From assembly GCF_014196845.1 (NCBI RefSeq), contig NZ_JACIEM010000005.1, positions 124,001-188,000 on the forward strand: a DNA stretch of 64,000 bases, given 5' to 3'. Source of the stretch: Aurantimonas endophytica. Lineage in GTDB: Bacteria > Pseudomonadota > Alphaproteobacteria > Rhizobiales > Rhizobiaceae. Shown one piece after another: positions 1-7,584 of this stretch (its first letter is position 1; every line of letters begins with the position of its first letter). The translations under genes were made by a program, and so were the position numbers. The notes under the pieces are model-generated. The model saw nothing but the letters and a program-made list of their open reading frames with translations. It had not been told where the DNA came from and did not search any database.

Positions 1-2208
1 GAGTACGAGATCGTCTACGACACGACGCAGTTCGTGCGCGCCTCGATCGAGGCCGTGGTGCACACGCTGCTCGAGGCCGTTCTGCTCGTCGTGCTGGTCG
101 TCATCGTCTTCCTGCAGACCTGGCGCGCGTCGATCATCCCGCTGATTGCCGTGCCCGTCTCGATCATCGGCACCTTCGGCGCACTCTACGTCCTCGGCTT
201 CTCCATCAATGCGCTCAGCCTGTTCGGGCTGGTGCTGGCGATCGGCATCGTCGTCGACGACGCGATCGTCGTCGTCGAGAATGTCGAGCGCAACATCGAG
301 GAGGGGCTCGCGCCCCGCGAGGCAACCTACAAGGCGATGCGGGAGGTTTCCGGCCCGATCATCGCTATCGCCCTGGTGCTTGTCGCAGTCTTCGTGCCAC
401 TCGCGTTCATTTCGGGCCTCACGGGACAGTTCTATCGTCAGTTCGCCGTGACGATCGCGATCTCGACCGTCATCTCCGCAGTCAACTCGCTGACGCTGTC
501 GCCGGCGCTCGCGGCCCTCCTCCTGAGGGGCCACGACGCCCCGAAGGACCGCCTGACGCGAGGTATGGACTTCGTCTTCGGATGGTTCTTCCGGGGTTTC
601 AATCGCGCCTTCACCTCAAGCTCGCGCGCCTATGGCAACTCGGTCGGAAAGCTGTTCTCGCGGAAGACGATCGTCATGGGCGTCTATCTCGTCCTCGTCG
701 GAGCGACGGTCTTCATGTTCGGACAGGTGCCCGGCGGCTTCGTGCCGGCGCAGGACAAGGGCTACCTCGTCGGCTTCGCCCAGCTTCCCGATGGCGCCAG
801 TCTCGACCGGACCGAAGATGTCATCCGGCAGATGAGCGACATCGCGCTCGATGAGCCCGGCGCCAGCAGCACCGTCGCCTTTCCCGGCCTATCGATCAAC
901 GGCTTCACCAACAGCTCCAGCGCCGGCGTGGTCTTCGTCACCGAAGCTCCGTTCGAAGAACGCGAAGACCTCCCGGGCGGCGCCATCGCCGGCTCCCTCA
1001 ACCAGAAATACGCCGCCATCCGCGAGGCGACGATCGCCATGTTCCCGCCGCCGCCCGTCCAGGGCCTCGGCACGATCGGCGGCTTCAAGCTGCAGCTCCA
1101 GGACCGCGCCGGACTCGGCTACGAGGCGCTGAGCCAGGCGACCAACGATTTCCTGGCGAAGGCGCGCGCGGCGCCGGAGCTGGCCGGCATGTTCTCCAGC
1201 TATCGGATCAGTGTCCCGCAGCTCTTTGCCGATCTCGACCGCACCAAGGCGCATCAGCTGGGCGTCTCGGTCACCGACGTCTTCGACACCCTGCAGATCT
1301 ATCTCGGCTCGCTCTACGTCAACGACTTCAACGCCTTCGGCAGAACCTACTCGGTGCGGGTCCAGGCCGACGCCGCGGAGCGCAGCCAGCCCGACGACAT
1401 TGCCCGCCTGAAGGTGCGCTCGTCGAACGGCGCGATGGTGCCGCTGTCGGCGCTGATGACGGTGAAGCCTTCCGCCGGGCCGGAACTGGCGAGCCGCTAC
1501 AACGGGTTTCTCGCCGCGGACATCAACGGCGGACCCGCGCCCGGCTATTCCTCCGGCCAGGCACAGGCGGCGGTCGAGCGCGTCGCCGCCGAGACGCTTC
1601 CCAAGGGCGTCGGCTTCGAGTGGACGGACCTCACCTACCAGCAGATCATCGCCGGCAATTCCGGGCTGATCGTCTTCCCGCTGGCCGTTCTCCTGGTCTT
1701 CCTGGTGCTTGCGGCACAGTACGAGAGCCTCACCTTGCCCTTCGCGATCATCATGATCGTGCCGACGGGAATCCTGGCGGCGCTGGTCGGCGTCTGGCTG
1801 GACCAGGGCGACAACAACATCTTCACGCAGATCGGGTTCATCGTCCTAGTGGGGCTTTCCGCCAAGAACGCCATCCTGATCGTCGAGTTCGCGCGCGACC
1901 TGGAGATATCGGGCATGGCAACCCGCCAGGCGGCCGTGGAAGCGAGCCGGCTGCGGCTGCGCCCCATTCTGATGACGTCGATCGCCTTCATCATGGGCGT
2001 CGTGCCGCTGGTGCTTTCGACGGGGCCGGGCGCCGAGATGCGCGCGGCCATGGGCGTCGCCGTGTTCGCCGGCATGCTCGGCGTGACGGTCTTCGGAATT
2101 TTCCTGACGCCGGTGTTCTACGTGCTGGTGCGTGCACTGGCCGGGGGCCGGCCGCTGAAGCGGGTCCATGCGGCGAAGATCGAAGAGGCGGCCATGGGCC
2201 ATTCGTGA
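1..2208 (+). CDS. RND efflux transporter permease subunit (HAE1/AcrB type), 5' truncated by window edge
   Basis: This is the inner-membrane proton-driven pump of a tripartite RND efflux system, which exports hydrophobic or amphiphilic drugs with a periplasmic adaptor and an outer-membrane channel. The frame is open from base 1, so the gene starts upstream; about 735 residues of the usual 1040-1050 are present. The first visible segment (VRASIEAVVHTLLEAV followed by VFLQTWRASIIPL) is the TM2 region. The conserved TM4 motif VDDAIVVVENVER, whose two Asp residues carry protons, is intact. The large periplasmic pore/docking domain and the C-terminal TM bundle (GLSAKNAILIVEFARD, then MTSIAFIMGVVPLVLS) follow and end normally. 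The adaptor gene is presumably upstream. A TetR gene lies 117 bp downstream on the same strand. The substrate cannot be told from sequence. Confidence 0.95.
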   Translation, partial: EYEIVYDTTQFVRASIEAVVHTLLEAVLLVVLVVIVFLQTWRASIIPLIAVPVSIIGTFGALYVLGFSINALSLFGLVLAIGIVVDDAIVVVENVERNIEEGLAPREATYKAMREVSGPIIAIALVLVAVFVPLAFISGLTGQFYRQFAVTIAISTVISAVNSLTLSPALAALLLRGHDAPKDRLTRGMDFVFGWFFRGFNRAFTSSSRAYGNSVGKLFSRKTIVMGVYLVLVGATVFMFGQVPGGFVPAQDKGYLVGFAQLPDGASLDRTEDVIRQMSDIALDEPGASSTVAFPGLSINGFTNSSSAGVVFVTEAPFEEREDLPGGAIAGSLNQKYAAIREATIAMFPPPPVQGLGTIGGFKLQLQDRAGLGYEALSQATNDFLAKARAAPELAGMFSSYRISVPQLFADLDRTKAHQLGVSVTDVFDTLQIYLGSLYVNDFNAFGRTYSVRVQADAAERSQPDDIARLKVRSSNGAMVPLSALMTVKPSAGPELASRYNGFLAADINGGPAPGYSSGQAQAAVERVAAETLPKGVGFEWTDLTYQQIIAGNSGLIVFPLAVLLVFLVLAAQYESLTLPFAIIMIVPTGILAALVGVWLDQGDNNIFTQIGFIVLVGLSAKNAILIVEFARDLEISGMATRQAAVEASRLRLRPILMTSIAFIMGVVPLVLSTGPGAEMRAAMGVAVFAGMLGVTVFGIFLTPVFYVLVRALAGGRPLKRVHAAKIEEAAMGHS

Positions 2209-2325
2209 GAGCGCTTCATTGGCGCCCGGCAGCCCCCGCGGACGCCGCTACGCTTTGAAAAAAGCGACAAATTTCCTATATATCGCGGGAGAATAACGAA
2301 AATTCGATAATCGGGAGGAAACGAG

Positions 2326-2955
2326 ATGGCCAGGGGCCGCCCCAGAGAGTTCGATGTCGACGAGGCCCTCGACAAGGCGATACTCTTGTTCTGGCGACGG
2401 GGCTACGAGGGCACGTCGCTCGCCGACCTGATCGACGCCATGGGCATCACCAAGCCCAGCCTCTACGCGGCCTTCGGCAACAAGGAAGAGCTGTTCCGGA
2501 AGGCAGTCGACCGCTACGCCGAGCGGCGCATCGCCACGCTTGACGCGATCCTGGACCAGCCTTCCTCGAGATGCGCCATAGAAGGCTTCCTGATGATGTT
2601 CACGGGCGCGGAAGCACCCGACGGGACGCCGTGCGGCTGCCTGATGGTGCAGGGCGCGCTGGTCTGCAGCCCAGACGGTGAATCGGTCAAGGACGATCTG
2701 CTGTCGCGCCGGATGTCGAACCTCAAGCGCCTGTGCGAGCGGCTGGAGCGCTGGCGGGCCGATGGCGACCTGCCGGCCGATACCGACACCGAAAGCCTCG
2801 GCCGTTATGTCATAACCGTCGCCAATGGCCTCGTCGTACAGGCCAACGGAGGCGCCAAGCCCGAACAGCTTCAAAAGGTTGTCCGGCAGTTCATGCGGAC
2901 ATGGCCCGGCAAGCGGGACGAATCGCCGGCCGTTGCGGAAATCTGCGCAGCTTGA
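2326..2955 (+). CDS. TetR/AcrR family transcriptional regulator
   Basis: A 209-residue one-component repressor. The N-terminal helix-turn-helix (about residues 8-55: GRPREFDVDEALDKAILLFW, then GTSLADLIDAMGITKPSLYA and FGNKEELF) is a textbook TetR DNA-binding domain, and the rest is a helical ligand-binding domain with GCLMVQGAL. A good ribosome-binding site (GGGAGG, 2313-2318) fixes the ATG. It sits just downstream of the RND pump gene, so control of that pump is the natural inference, although such regulators are more often divergent. The 117-bp gap is AT-rich around 2258-2310 and probably holds its own promoter. Ligand unknown. Confidence 0.93.
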   Translation: MARGRPREFDVDEALDKAILLFWRRGYEGTSLADLIDAMGITKPSLYAAFGNKEELFRKAVDRYAERRIATLDAILDQPSSRCAIEGFLMMFTGAEAPDGTPCGCLMVQGALVCSPDGESVKDDLLSRRMSNLKRLCERLERWRADGDLPADTDTESLGRYVITVANGLVVQANGGAKPEQLQKVVRQFMRTWPGKRDESPAVAEICAA

Positions 2956-3527
2956 GCCAAGTGCGCCAGCAGTTTCGGCGCGGTCCATAAAGGTCACTGG
3001 AGGCCAGCCGAGGCAGCAAGTGCTCCGTGCTGGCTGCGCCGGCATCGTCCCGCATGCTTTCCGGTCGTCGCCCGATGAGACGTTGACCCCGTAATGCGGG
3101 GTTGGAAACACGATGTGGTCCGGCCATGCCTACCTACGCTGTGCAGCGGACCGAAGGCTTGCGCCGCAGTCGTGTACCTCGACTCTGTGCATCAGACCGG
3201 GCATCGGTGGCGCAAGGATTTCCAGCCAAGGGAACCCGGCAGCGAATCAATGAGGAGAAAGAATTGGCTGGGGAACCTGGATCCCCAGCCAGAGGGTGGT
3301 CAAGTCTCTGTAAACAATATTGGTTTCGGCTCCAGCCCCGCATTGGGCGTCACTTCTGTGCCCTGGTTGGGGGTTGACGTCAACGTGAGGCGAAACGCCG
3401 GGCGTCGATCCGATGCTGGCTGCCGGGAGATGGTTCCCCTCGTGGAGCACCGCGGACCACGCTTTTCGATCGCTGCTGCGGGGACATGTAATAGACATGG
3501 AGACGTCCACCACTGAAAGCCTCGAAA
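2956..3527. other. Intergenic stretch with no supported gene
   Basis: About 570 bp between the TetR gene and the first small ORF of the decayed region. Open frames here are short, overlap on both strands and show no recognisable domain. The only clear structure is the hairpin at 3265-3291, listed separately. Confidence 0.6.
3265..3291. repeat. Perfect 10-bp inverted repeat with 7-nt loop
   Basis: TGGCTGGGGA (3265-3274) pairs perfectly with TCCCCAGCCA (3282-3291) around the loop ACCTGGA. No T-run follows, so it is not a classic intrinsic terminator. The left arm plus loop resembles the complement of the T-arm and acceptor end of many alphaproteobacterial tRNA genes, which are frequent integration targets. 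This may therefore be a relic of a tRNA-type attachment site, but the resemblance is weak. Confidence 0.45.
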
Positions 3528-3706
3528 TTGGCTCAGGATCGCGCCGACAGCTACGTGGAAGTTCTGCGTGCGCTGATCCCCTTGGTTGCGGCGGAATACG
3601 CCGAGAGAGCTAGACGGCTATCCAGGGTTTTCTTGATAACAAAGGCTTTTGCGGCTGAGCTTGATCGCTCAACTCAGGCGCACGGGACAGGGAGCGAGCG
3701 CTGATG
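3528..3706 (+). CDS. Small hypothetical protein, possibly coupled to the next ORF
   Basis: A 58-codon frame with a possible TTG start (LAQDRADSYVEVLRALIPLV at the N-terminus), predicted helical, ending in a TGA that overlaps the ATG of the next ORF (TGATG). The overlap is the main reason to think it is translated. No good ribosome-binding site is seen and the frame is closed by TAG at 3492. It could be the tail of a degraded gene. Function unknown. Confidence 0.3.
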
Positions 3707-3964
3707 TCTGAGAAATCTGATCTGCGCAACCTGGGACTTACCCCGTCTCGCATCTTCCTAATGCGCCGCCTAAACGAGGGTCCGGAAGAGGACTGCGTAG
3801 GGCTCGAGATGAACGAGATGACCGGGCGGGAACTACAGGCCGCGGACTATCTGACGGGCGCGAAACTCGCCGAGGTCGTGCGGGGCTGGCAGATGTCCTT
3901 CTGGTATCGGCTCACGCCACGCGGCCGACAGATGCTACGGATGCTGTCCGCACTCGGGCTTTGA
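3704..3964 (+). CDS. Small hypothetical protein (86 aa)
   Basis: An 86-residue ORF starting at ATG directly on the stop of the preceding small frame, with an AGGGAG-like ribosome-binding site about 10 nt upstream. The protein begins MSEKSDLRNLGLTPSRIFLM and ends in a basic helix (TPRGRQMLRML). The text reads as plausible protein, perhaps a small winged-helix-like or toxin/antitoxin-sized protein, but no family is recognised. It lies in a degraded accessory region, so it may be a remnant. Confidence 0.4.
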   Translation: MSEKSDLRNLGLTPSRIFLMRRLNEGPEEDCVGLEMNEMTGRELQAADYLTGAKLAEVVRGWQMSFWYRLTPRGRQMLRMLSALGL

Positions 3965-4241
3965 GAGCATTGTGGGCTTGGAATCTTCGCTTGCTTCCTG
4001 CCCATCTCAATTGCGTGGGGATTAGTTTGGGTTTGAACGCTTCCACATGGATCCGCGACCGGTGCAGCCGTGAACTCGCCGTCACGCTATCGCGTCCGGT
4101 CGAACCGTGGGGCCGCGGCCAGCAGTTTGTTCGGCGGAGCGCTCCCGTCTGCTACGTTCGATACGGCAGTCGGAGCCTATCTGCCTGGATGCGCGGTAAC
4201 GTTCCCGACCCGCAGAAAGCTGGCGAGGGTTTGTTGCGCAT

Positions 4242-4511
4242 ATGATCCGCCGCCTACTCTCTCGTCTATTCAAACGCTCGCCCGAGATCCGACGGGAGGC
4301 GACAGTTCTCCTGACAATGCACGGGAGCCCGCAGCACGCCTGGCTCGCGGCGCGGGATCGGCGGAGAGCGGCGCAGAAGGATGCTCGTTGGTCAGAGGAC
4401 CGGGAGTTGCGTCGCCTCAGCCGCTATTGGAGCAGCGTCATGCGAGAGATTGAGCGCCAGTCCGGCTACAGCCACCAGTCGAACACCGCAACGCGATATC
4501 TCGACCTTTGA
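4242..4511 (+). CDS. Small basic hypothetical protein (89 aa)
   Basis: An 89-residue Arg-rich ORF (MIRRLLSRLFKRSPEIRREA at the start, a basic helical middle, and RYLDL at the end). There is no transmembrane segment or known motif. It ends about 100 bp before the transposase remnant. Its length and basic composition allow a small nucleic-acid-binding protein, but nothing more can be said. Confidence 0.35.
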   Translation: MIRRLLSRLFKRSPEIRREATVLLTMHGSPQHAWLAARDRRRAAQKDARWSEDRELRRLSRYWSSVMREIERQSGYSHQSNTATRYLDL

Positions 4512-4599
4512 GCTGCGGCCCGCACGTTGAGAGCTGCCACTAGCGCGCTTGGATCCGCCCCGGAGACCCGCGTGCCGCACCGGCTACGGCGCGAAGCGC

Positions 4600-4756
4600 C
4601 ACAGCGCTCTCCCTGAGGCTTGTAAGACCGTCAGCCATTCCGGACATGGATCGGCAGATACCGCGATCTTTAACAACCGAGGACGCCCGCATTCGAGCGT
4701 GAGCCGGAAAACTCCGGACCACGTCAAATTCATCCGGCCAGTTGTCGTGGCGACCT
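4600..4756 (+). pseudogene. IS3-family transposase (OrfB) C-terminal remnant
   Basis: The frame ending at 4756 reads FNNRGRPHSSVSRKTPDHVK followed by FIRP. This matches the hallmark C-terminus of IS3-family integrase-type transposases (YNxRRPHSSLxxxTPDxxYF), where the catalytic domain ends. The rest of the DDE domain and OrfA are missing, so this is only the last 40-50 codons. The sequence just after the stop (to about 4800) resembles the usual short tail before an IS right end, but no terminal inverted repeat can be paired. It marks past IS activity next to the truncated methyltransferase. Confidence 0.6.
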
Positions 4757-4825
4757 AAAATCCGGTGGACAATTCACCTATCAGGCCGAGCCTGTCAGAG
4801 AAATCGCGCCACCTCTTTTTGTCCG

Positions 4826-5458
4826 CTACTCCGCTGCGAAAGTGAACGCGTTCTCGTACTGTTCGAGATCGTCTTCGTCCTCACGCTGCGCGGCGGTCAG
4901 CTTCGCCAGTTCGGGAACGTCGATCTTCTGGAACAGCGGCGCCCTGAGCGCAGCGTGAAGATCGACTTCCTCCCCGGAGAGTGCCCGCTGGATGCAGAGT
5001 CCGACCATTCGCGCCATCCGCGGCGGAAAGGCGTTTGCGATCTGCCGGAACCGAGACTGCCTGTTCCCCGCGAAGGACCACTCGTCCGGGAAGTCCTGAA
5101 GCCTGGCACACATCTCGAGCGTCAGCCGGGGCGTTCCTTCAAAGTCGGGGCCGGGCGCATCCTTTTGGACGTACGAGGGATCGACGCCGAGCTCCAACCA
5201 GCGCTTCCGCGATTTCGGCTGAGCGAGATCAAGTCCATTCTTCTTCTTGCTACCGCCGATGAGCGTTGGTGCCATGCCGCGCGTGGCGTCAGCCCAGGCT
5301 TTGGCGCCTGCCCAGCCGCGCGCCGCCATCAAGTCGTAGAGGAGGGGACCTACATCCGTCGGACGAACACCTCGGACCTTTTGGAGTGCGGAAGCGGCGA
5401 ACGAGGAAGGATTTGGACATGCCTTCACTGCGGAACTTCGCGAGGTTCGCGTCAGCAC
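4826..5458 (-). pseudogene. DNA cytosine-5 methyltransferase, C-terminal fragment
   Basis: A 210-residue frame carrying only the C-terminal half of a Dcm-type C5 methyltransferase: the end of the target-recognition region, then motif IX/X text (RLTLEMCARLQDFPDEWSFA, then RFRQIANAFPPRMARM). The SAM-binding motif I and the catalytic PCQ motif IV are absent, and the first ~20 residues look like read-through of unrelated sequence, so the gene is truncated at about 5400. It cannot methylate alone. It is probably what remains of a restriction-modification or orphan methylase gene carried by a mobile element, next to an IS3 remnant. Confidence 0.8.
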
Positions 5459-5967
5459 GTCCAGAGGGGCGCCGTGAGCCCCTCGTTAACCATATCGGCG
5501 CCGAGTTCCGGCCGGCGCCTTGCGATCGGTGGCTGAAGGGCTCAGTTTCCGTTTTGTGCTCGGGATCACCCTGAGCGGACACGAGACGGCCCCCGCAGGT
5601 GCTGGTAACACCAGACGAGGGCCTGACCCGCAACCTGCTGAGAGGTCTTGGGCTATGACGAGCCATAACTGCTTCGTCCCTTCGAGGAAAGTTTCGGAAA
5701 CGGGGACCGCCGGGTTGATTCGCCCGAGCGGATCCTGCCGCGCGATGTCGCGGCTGTCGCAGGCAGATCGCGCTTAGGCAGCGCCGGACGCCAGCCGCTT
5801 TGTTTCCAATCGAGATGATCACCGACCGCTGACAGACTGGATGGGGCAACCGCCTCGTTCATGCCGTTGCTTGCCATCCGCCTGACGCCGGTTCGTCCGG
5901 CGCGACGGACGCTGACGGCTGCCGATGCGGCTCACGCCGATCATCTCCCTGTTCCAAGGGACTTTAC
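5459..5967. other. Intergenic/leader region upstream of the 5.97 kb gene
   Basis: About 500 bp with no supportable gene. It contains a GC-rich nested hairpin (5588-5623) that is listed separately and probably forms part of the leader or promoter region of the following gene. Frames on both strands here are shadows. Confidence 0.5.
5588..5623 (+). promoter_or_regulatory. Nested stem-loop in leader of the PD-(D/E)XK-like gene
   Basis: GGCCC (5588-5592) pairs with GGGCC (5619-5623), and inside it CTGGT (5602-5606) pairs with ACCAG (5610-5614) around an AAC loop. An alternative inner pairing GGTG/CACC is also possible. No T-run follows, so a terminator is unlikely. The position about 345-380 bp upstream of the start at 5968, and the two competing pairings, fit a structured leader or small RNA. 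The role is inferred only. Confidence 0.4.
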
Positions 5968-6987
5968 ATGTTTCGTTCTTCAAAGGGTGTCACCTCGGCT
6001 GTGGCCGAGCGCGCCCGCTATTCCTGCCGTATCCGATTCTCTGACATCGAGGCCGAACTCGACACGCTGATCGAGAGAGCCGTTGCCGCCATCGTCGCCA
6101 GCACTCCGGCGCCGGACGCGATTCTCGGCGACTATGTCGGCCTCGCCTCGCTGATCCGGTCGGTATCCTTCCACGAGGGCAAGCTGCTCGAGCAGGCGAT
6201 CATTGCCATCGGCCAGCACAACCCGGACCTGGTGGTGCTCTGGCAGTCGCTGCGGCTTCCGGTGACCCCGGCGGCGCTGGAGGCCATCGCCCTCAACCGC
6301 GGCGGCAGGCTGAAGGGGCTGAGCTTCGACGCCGACGCCAAAACACGCGCGAGTTACACGCCTGACCTCGTCGTGGTGAACCGCCGCTACCACAGCGCCA
6401 CCATCCTCGACGTCAAGCGCTCCATCGCCTCCTACCTCGATACGCACCGCCTGGCCGAGCTGAAGACAAGGATGCTGGCGGCATCGCTGATCCTGCCCGA
6501 CTGGCTCTACAAAGAGCACAAGCGGCTGATGGCCGACACGGTGGGGATCGCCATCATTGACGGGGCGAGTGGGCCCAGCGACCACGAAAGCGGCATCTGG
6601 GCGATGGCCGAGATCGACGATCTGCTGGAGATCGACGGCGCGGCGGAGGCGATGGCGGAACTGCGCCGCCGCTTCGGCGAGAAGATCCGCGCGCTGCTGG
6701 CTGGCGAAGCGCAGCGGCTGGTTGAGGCAGACGTCGAGCCGACCCGGCGTATGCAGCCGAGCTGCGCTGATGCTGGCGGTTCGTTGGCCGCCGCCTCCGG
6801 GCAGCCCGCGGCAGTGGCGTTTGCTACGGAGGCGCATGAAGACGACGCCGGCCCTGCCGCGCTCTTCGGCCTGAAGCCAGACGGCGCCATTCCGGCCAGC
6901 CGCACCGGGAATAATTTCCGATCCGCCGCGCCGCACATACCGCGGACCATCCGCGTCGGCTTTGCCCGGGCCCGGCTCGACGCCTGA
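5968..6987 (+). CDS. Hypothetical protein with PD-(D/E)XK nuclease-like core
   Basis: A 339-residue protein of no family I can name. Residues 60-152 hold an arrangement typical of the PD-(D/E)XK fold: an acidic helix (FHEGKLLEQAI, E70/E75), then TPDLVVVN with PD at 132-133, a beta hairpin, and ILDVK with D148-x-K150, followed by a long helix. That spacing of E, D and DxK is what restriction-type nucleases show. The region after residue 250 is low-complexity and probably disordered. It is the first gene of a same-strand block that continues with a small protein and an FtsH-like protease. There is no signal peptide, so it is probably cytosolic. A DNA-cleaving or decayed nuclease role is an inference from the motif. 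Confidence 0.7.
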   Translation: MFRSSKGVTSAVAERARYSCRIRFSDIEAELDTLIERAVAAIVASTPAPDAILGDYVGLASLIRSVSFHEGKLLEQAIIAIGQHNPDLVVLWQSLRLPVTPAALEAIALNRGGRLKGLSFDADAKTRASYTPDLVVVNRRYHSATILDVKRSIASYLDTHRLAELKTRMLAASLILPDWLYKEHKRLMADTVGIAIIDGASGPSDHESGIWAMAEIDDLLEIDGAAEAMAELRRRFGEKIRALLAGEAQRLVEADVEPTRRMQPSCADAGGSLAAASGQPAAVAFATEAHEDDAGPAALFGLKPDGAIPASRTGNNFRSAAPHIPRTIRVGFARARLDA

Positions 6988-7092
6988 TCCTGCCGCGGCC
7001 TGATCGCCGATCGATCCCGGGCCGCAGCCTCATCCATCCCTGATCAATCATCGCCGCAGCCGCCGAGAGCTGGCGCGGCGCACGGGAAAGCC

Positions 7093-7584
7093 ATGTCCAT
7101 GAACCAGACCACCCCAACCCCGCAGATTATCGCCCCGCACAGCGCGCCGAGGCGCCAGCCAATGCCGACGAAGCTCGCAGCCACCACCGCGTTGACGTCG
7201 TTCGCCGCCTTCGGCTCAACGTGGTCGATCCCGGCCGTCCAAGCCACCGATACGATCGCCTCCACCACCCCGGCGGCGGACGCCGCCACGCCGACGCCCG
7301 TGCGGGAGGTCTTCACTGCGACGGACGATCGCGAGGACACGGCCCTGCTGGTCGGTCTGAGTCTGTGGACCGCCCGCCAGCACGAGGGTTACCTTGCCCG
7401 GGCGGCGGCAACGGCGGTGGACGATGGCGTCGCTCTGCACCGCTACCCGACCGTTCTCACCGACACTCTGCGCCGTCACGCCGATGCCGGTGACCCCACC
7501 TGCCGTCTGGTGCTCGAGTGGCTCCTGGTCAAGGGCATTGCCGAGACTGGCGCCGGAAGCGCCTCGCGCGAGGGAGGCGTCTGA
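7093..7584 (+). CDS. Hypothetical protein (163 aa), coupled to the FtsH-like protease gene
   Basis: A 163-residue protein with a Pro/Thr/Ala-rich, probably disordered first 75 residues and a helical C-terminal part (LVGLSLWTARQHEGYLARAA, then TLRRHADAGDPTCRLVLEWL). Its stop overlaps the ATG of the FtsH-like gene (TGATG at 7582-7586), which implies translational coupling and a functional link with that protease, for example as adaptor or substrate. No known domain is recognised. An earlier or later start is possible because two ATGs lie close together (7093 and 7099). Confidence 0.6.
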   Translation: MSMNQTTPTPQIIAPHSAPRRQPMPTKLAATTALTSFAAFGSTWSIPAVQATDTIASTTPAADAATPTPVREVFTATDDREDTALLVGLSLWTARQHEGYLARAAATAVDDGVALHRYPTVLTDTLRRHADAGDPTCRLVLEWLLVKGIAETGAGSASREGGV

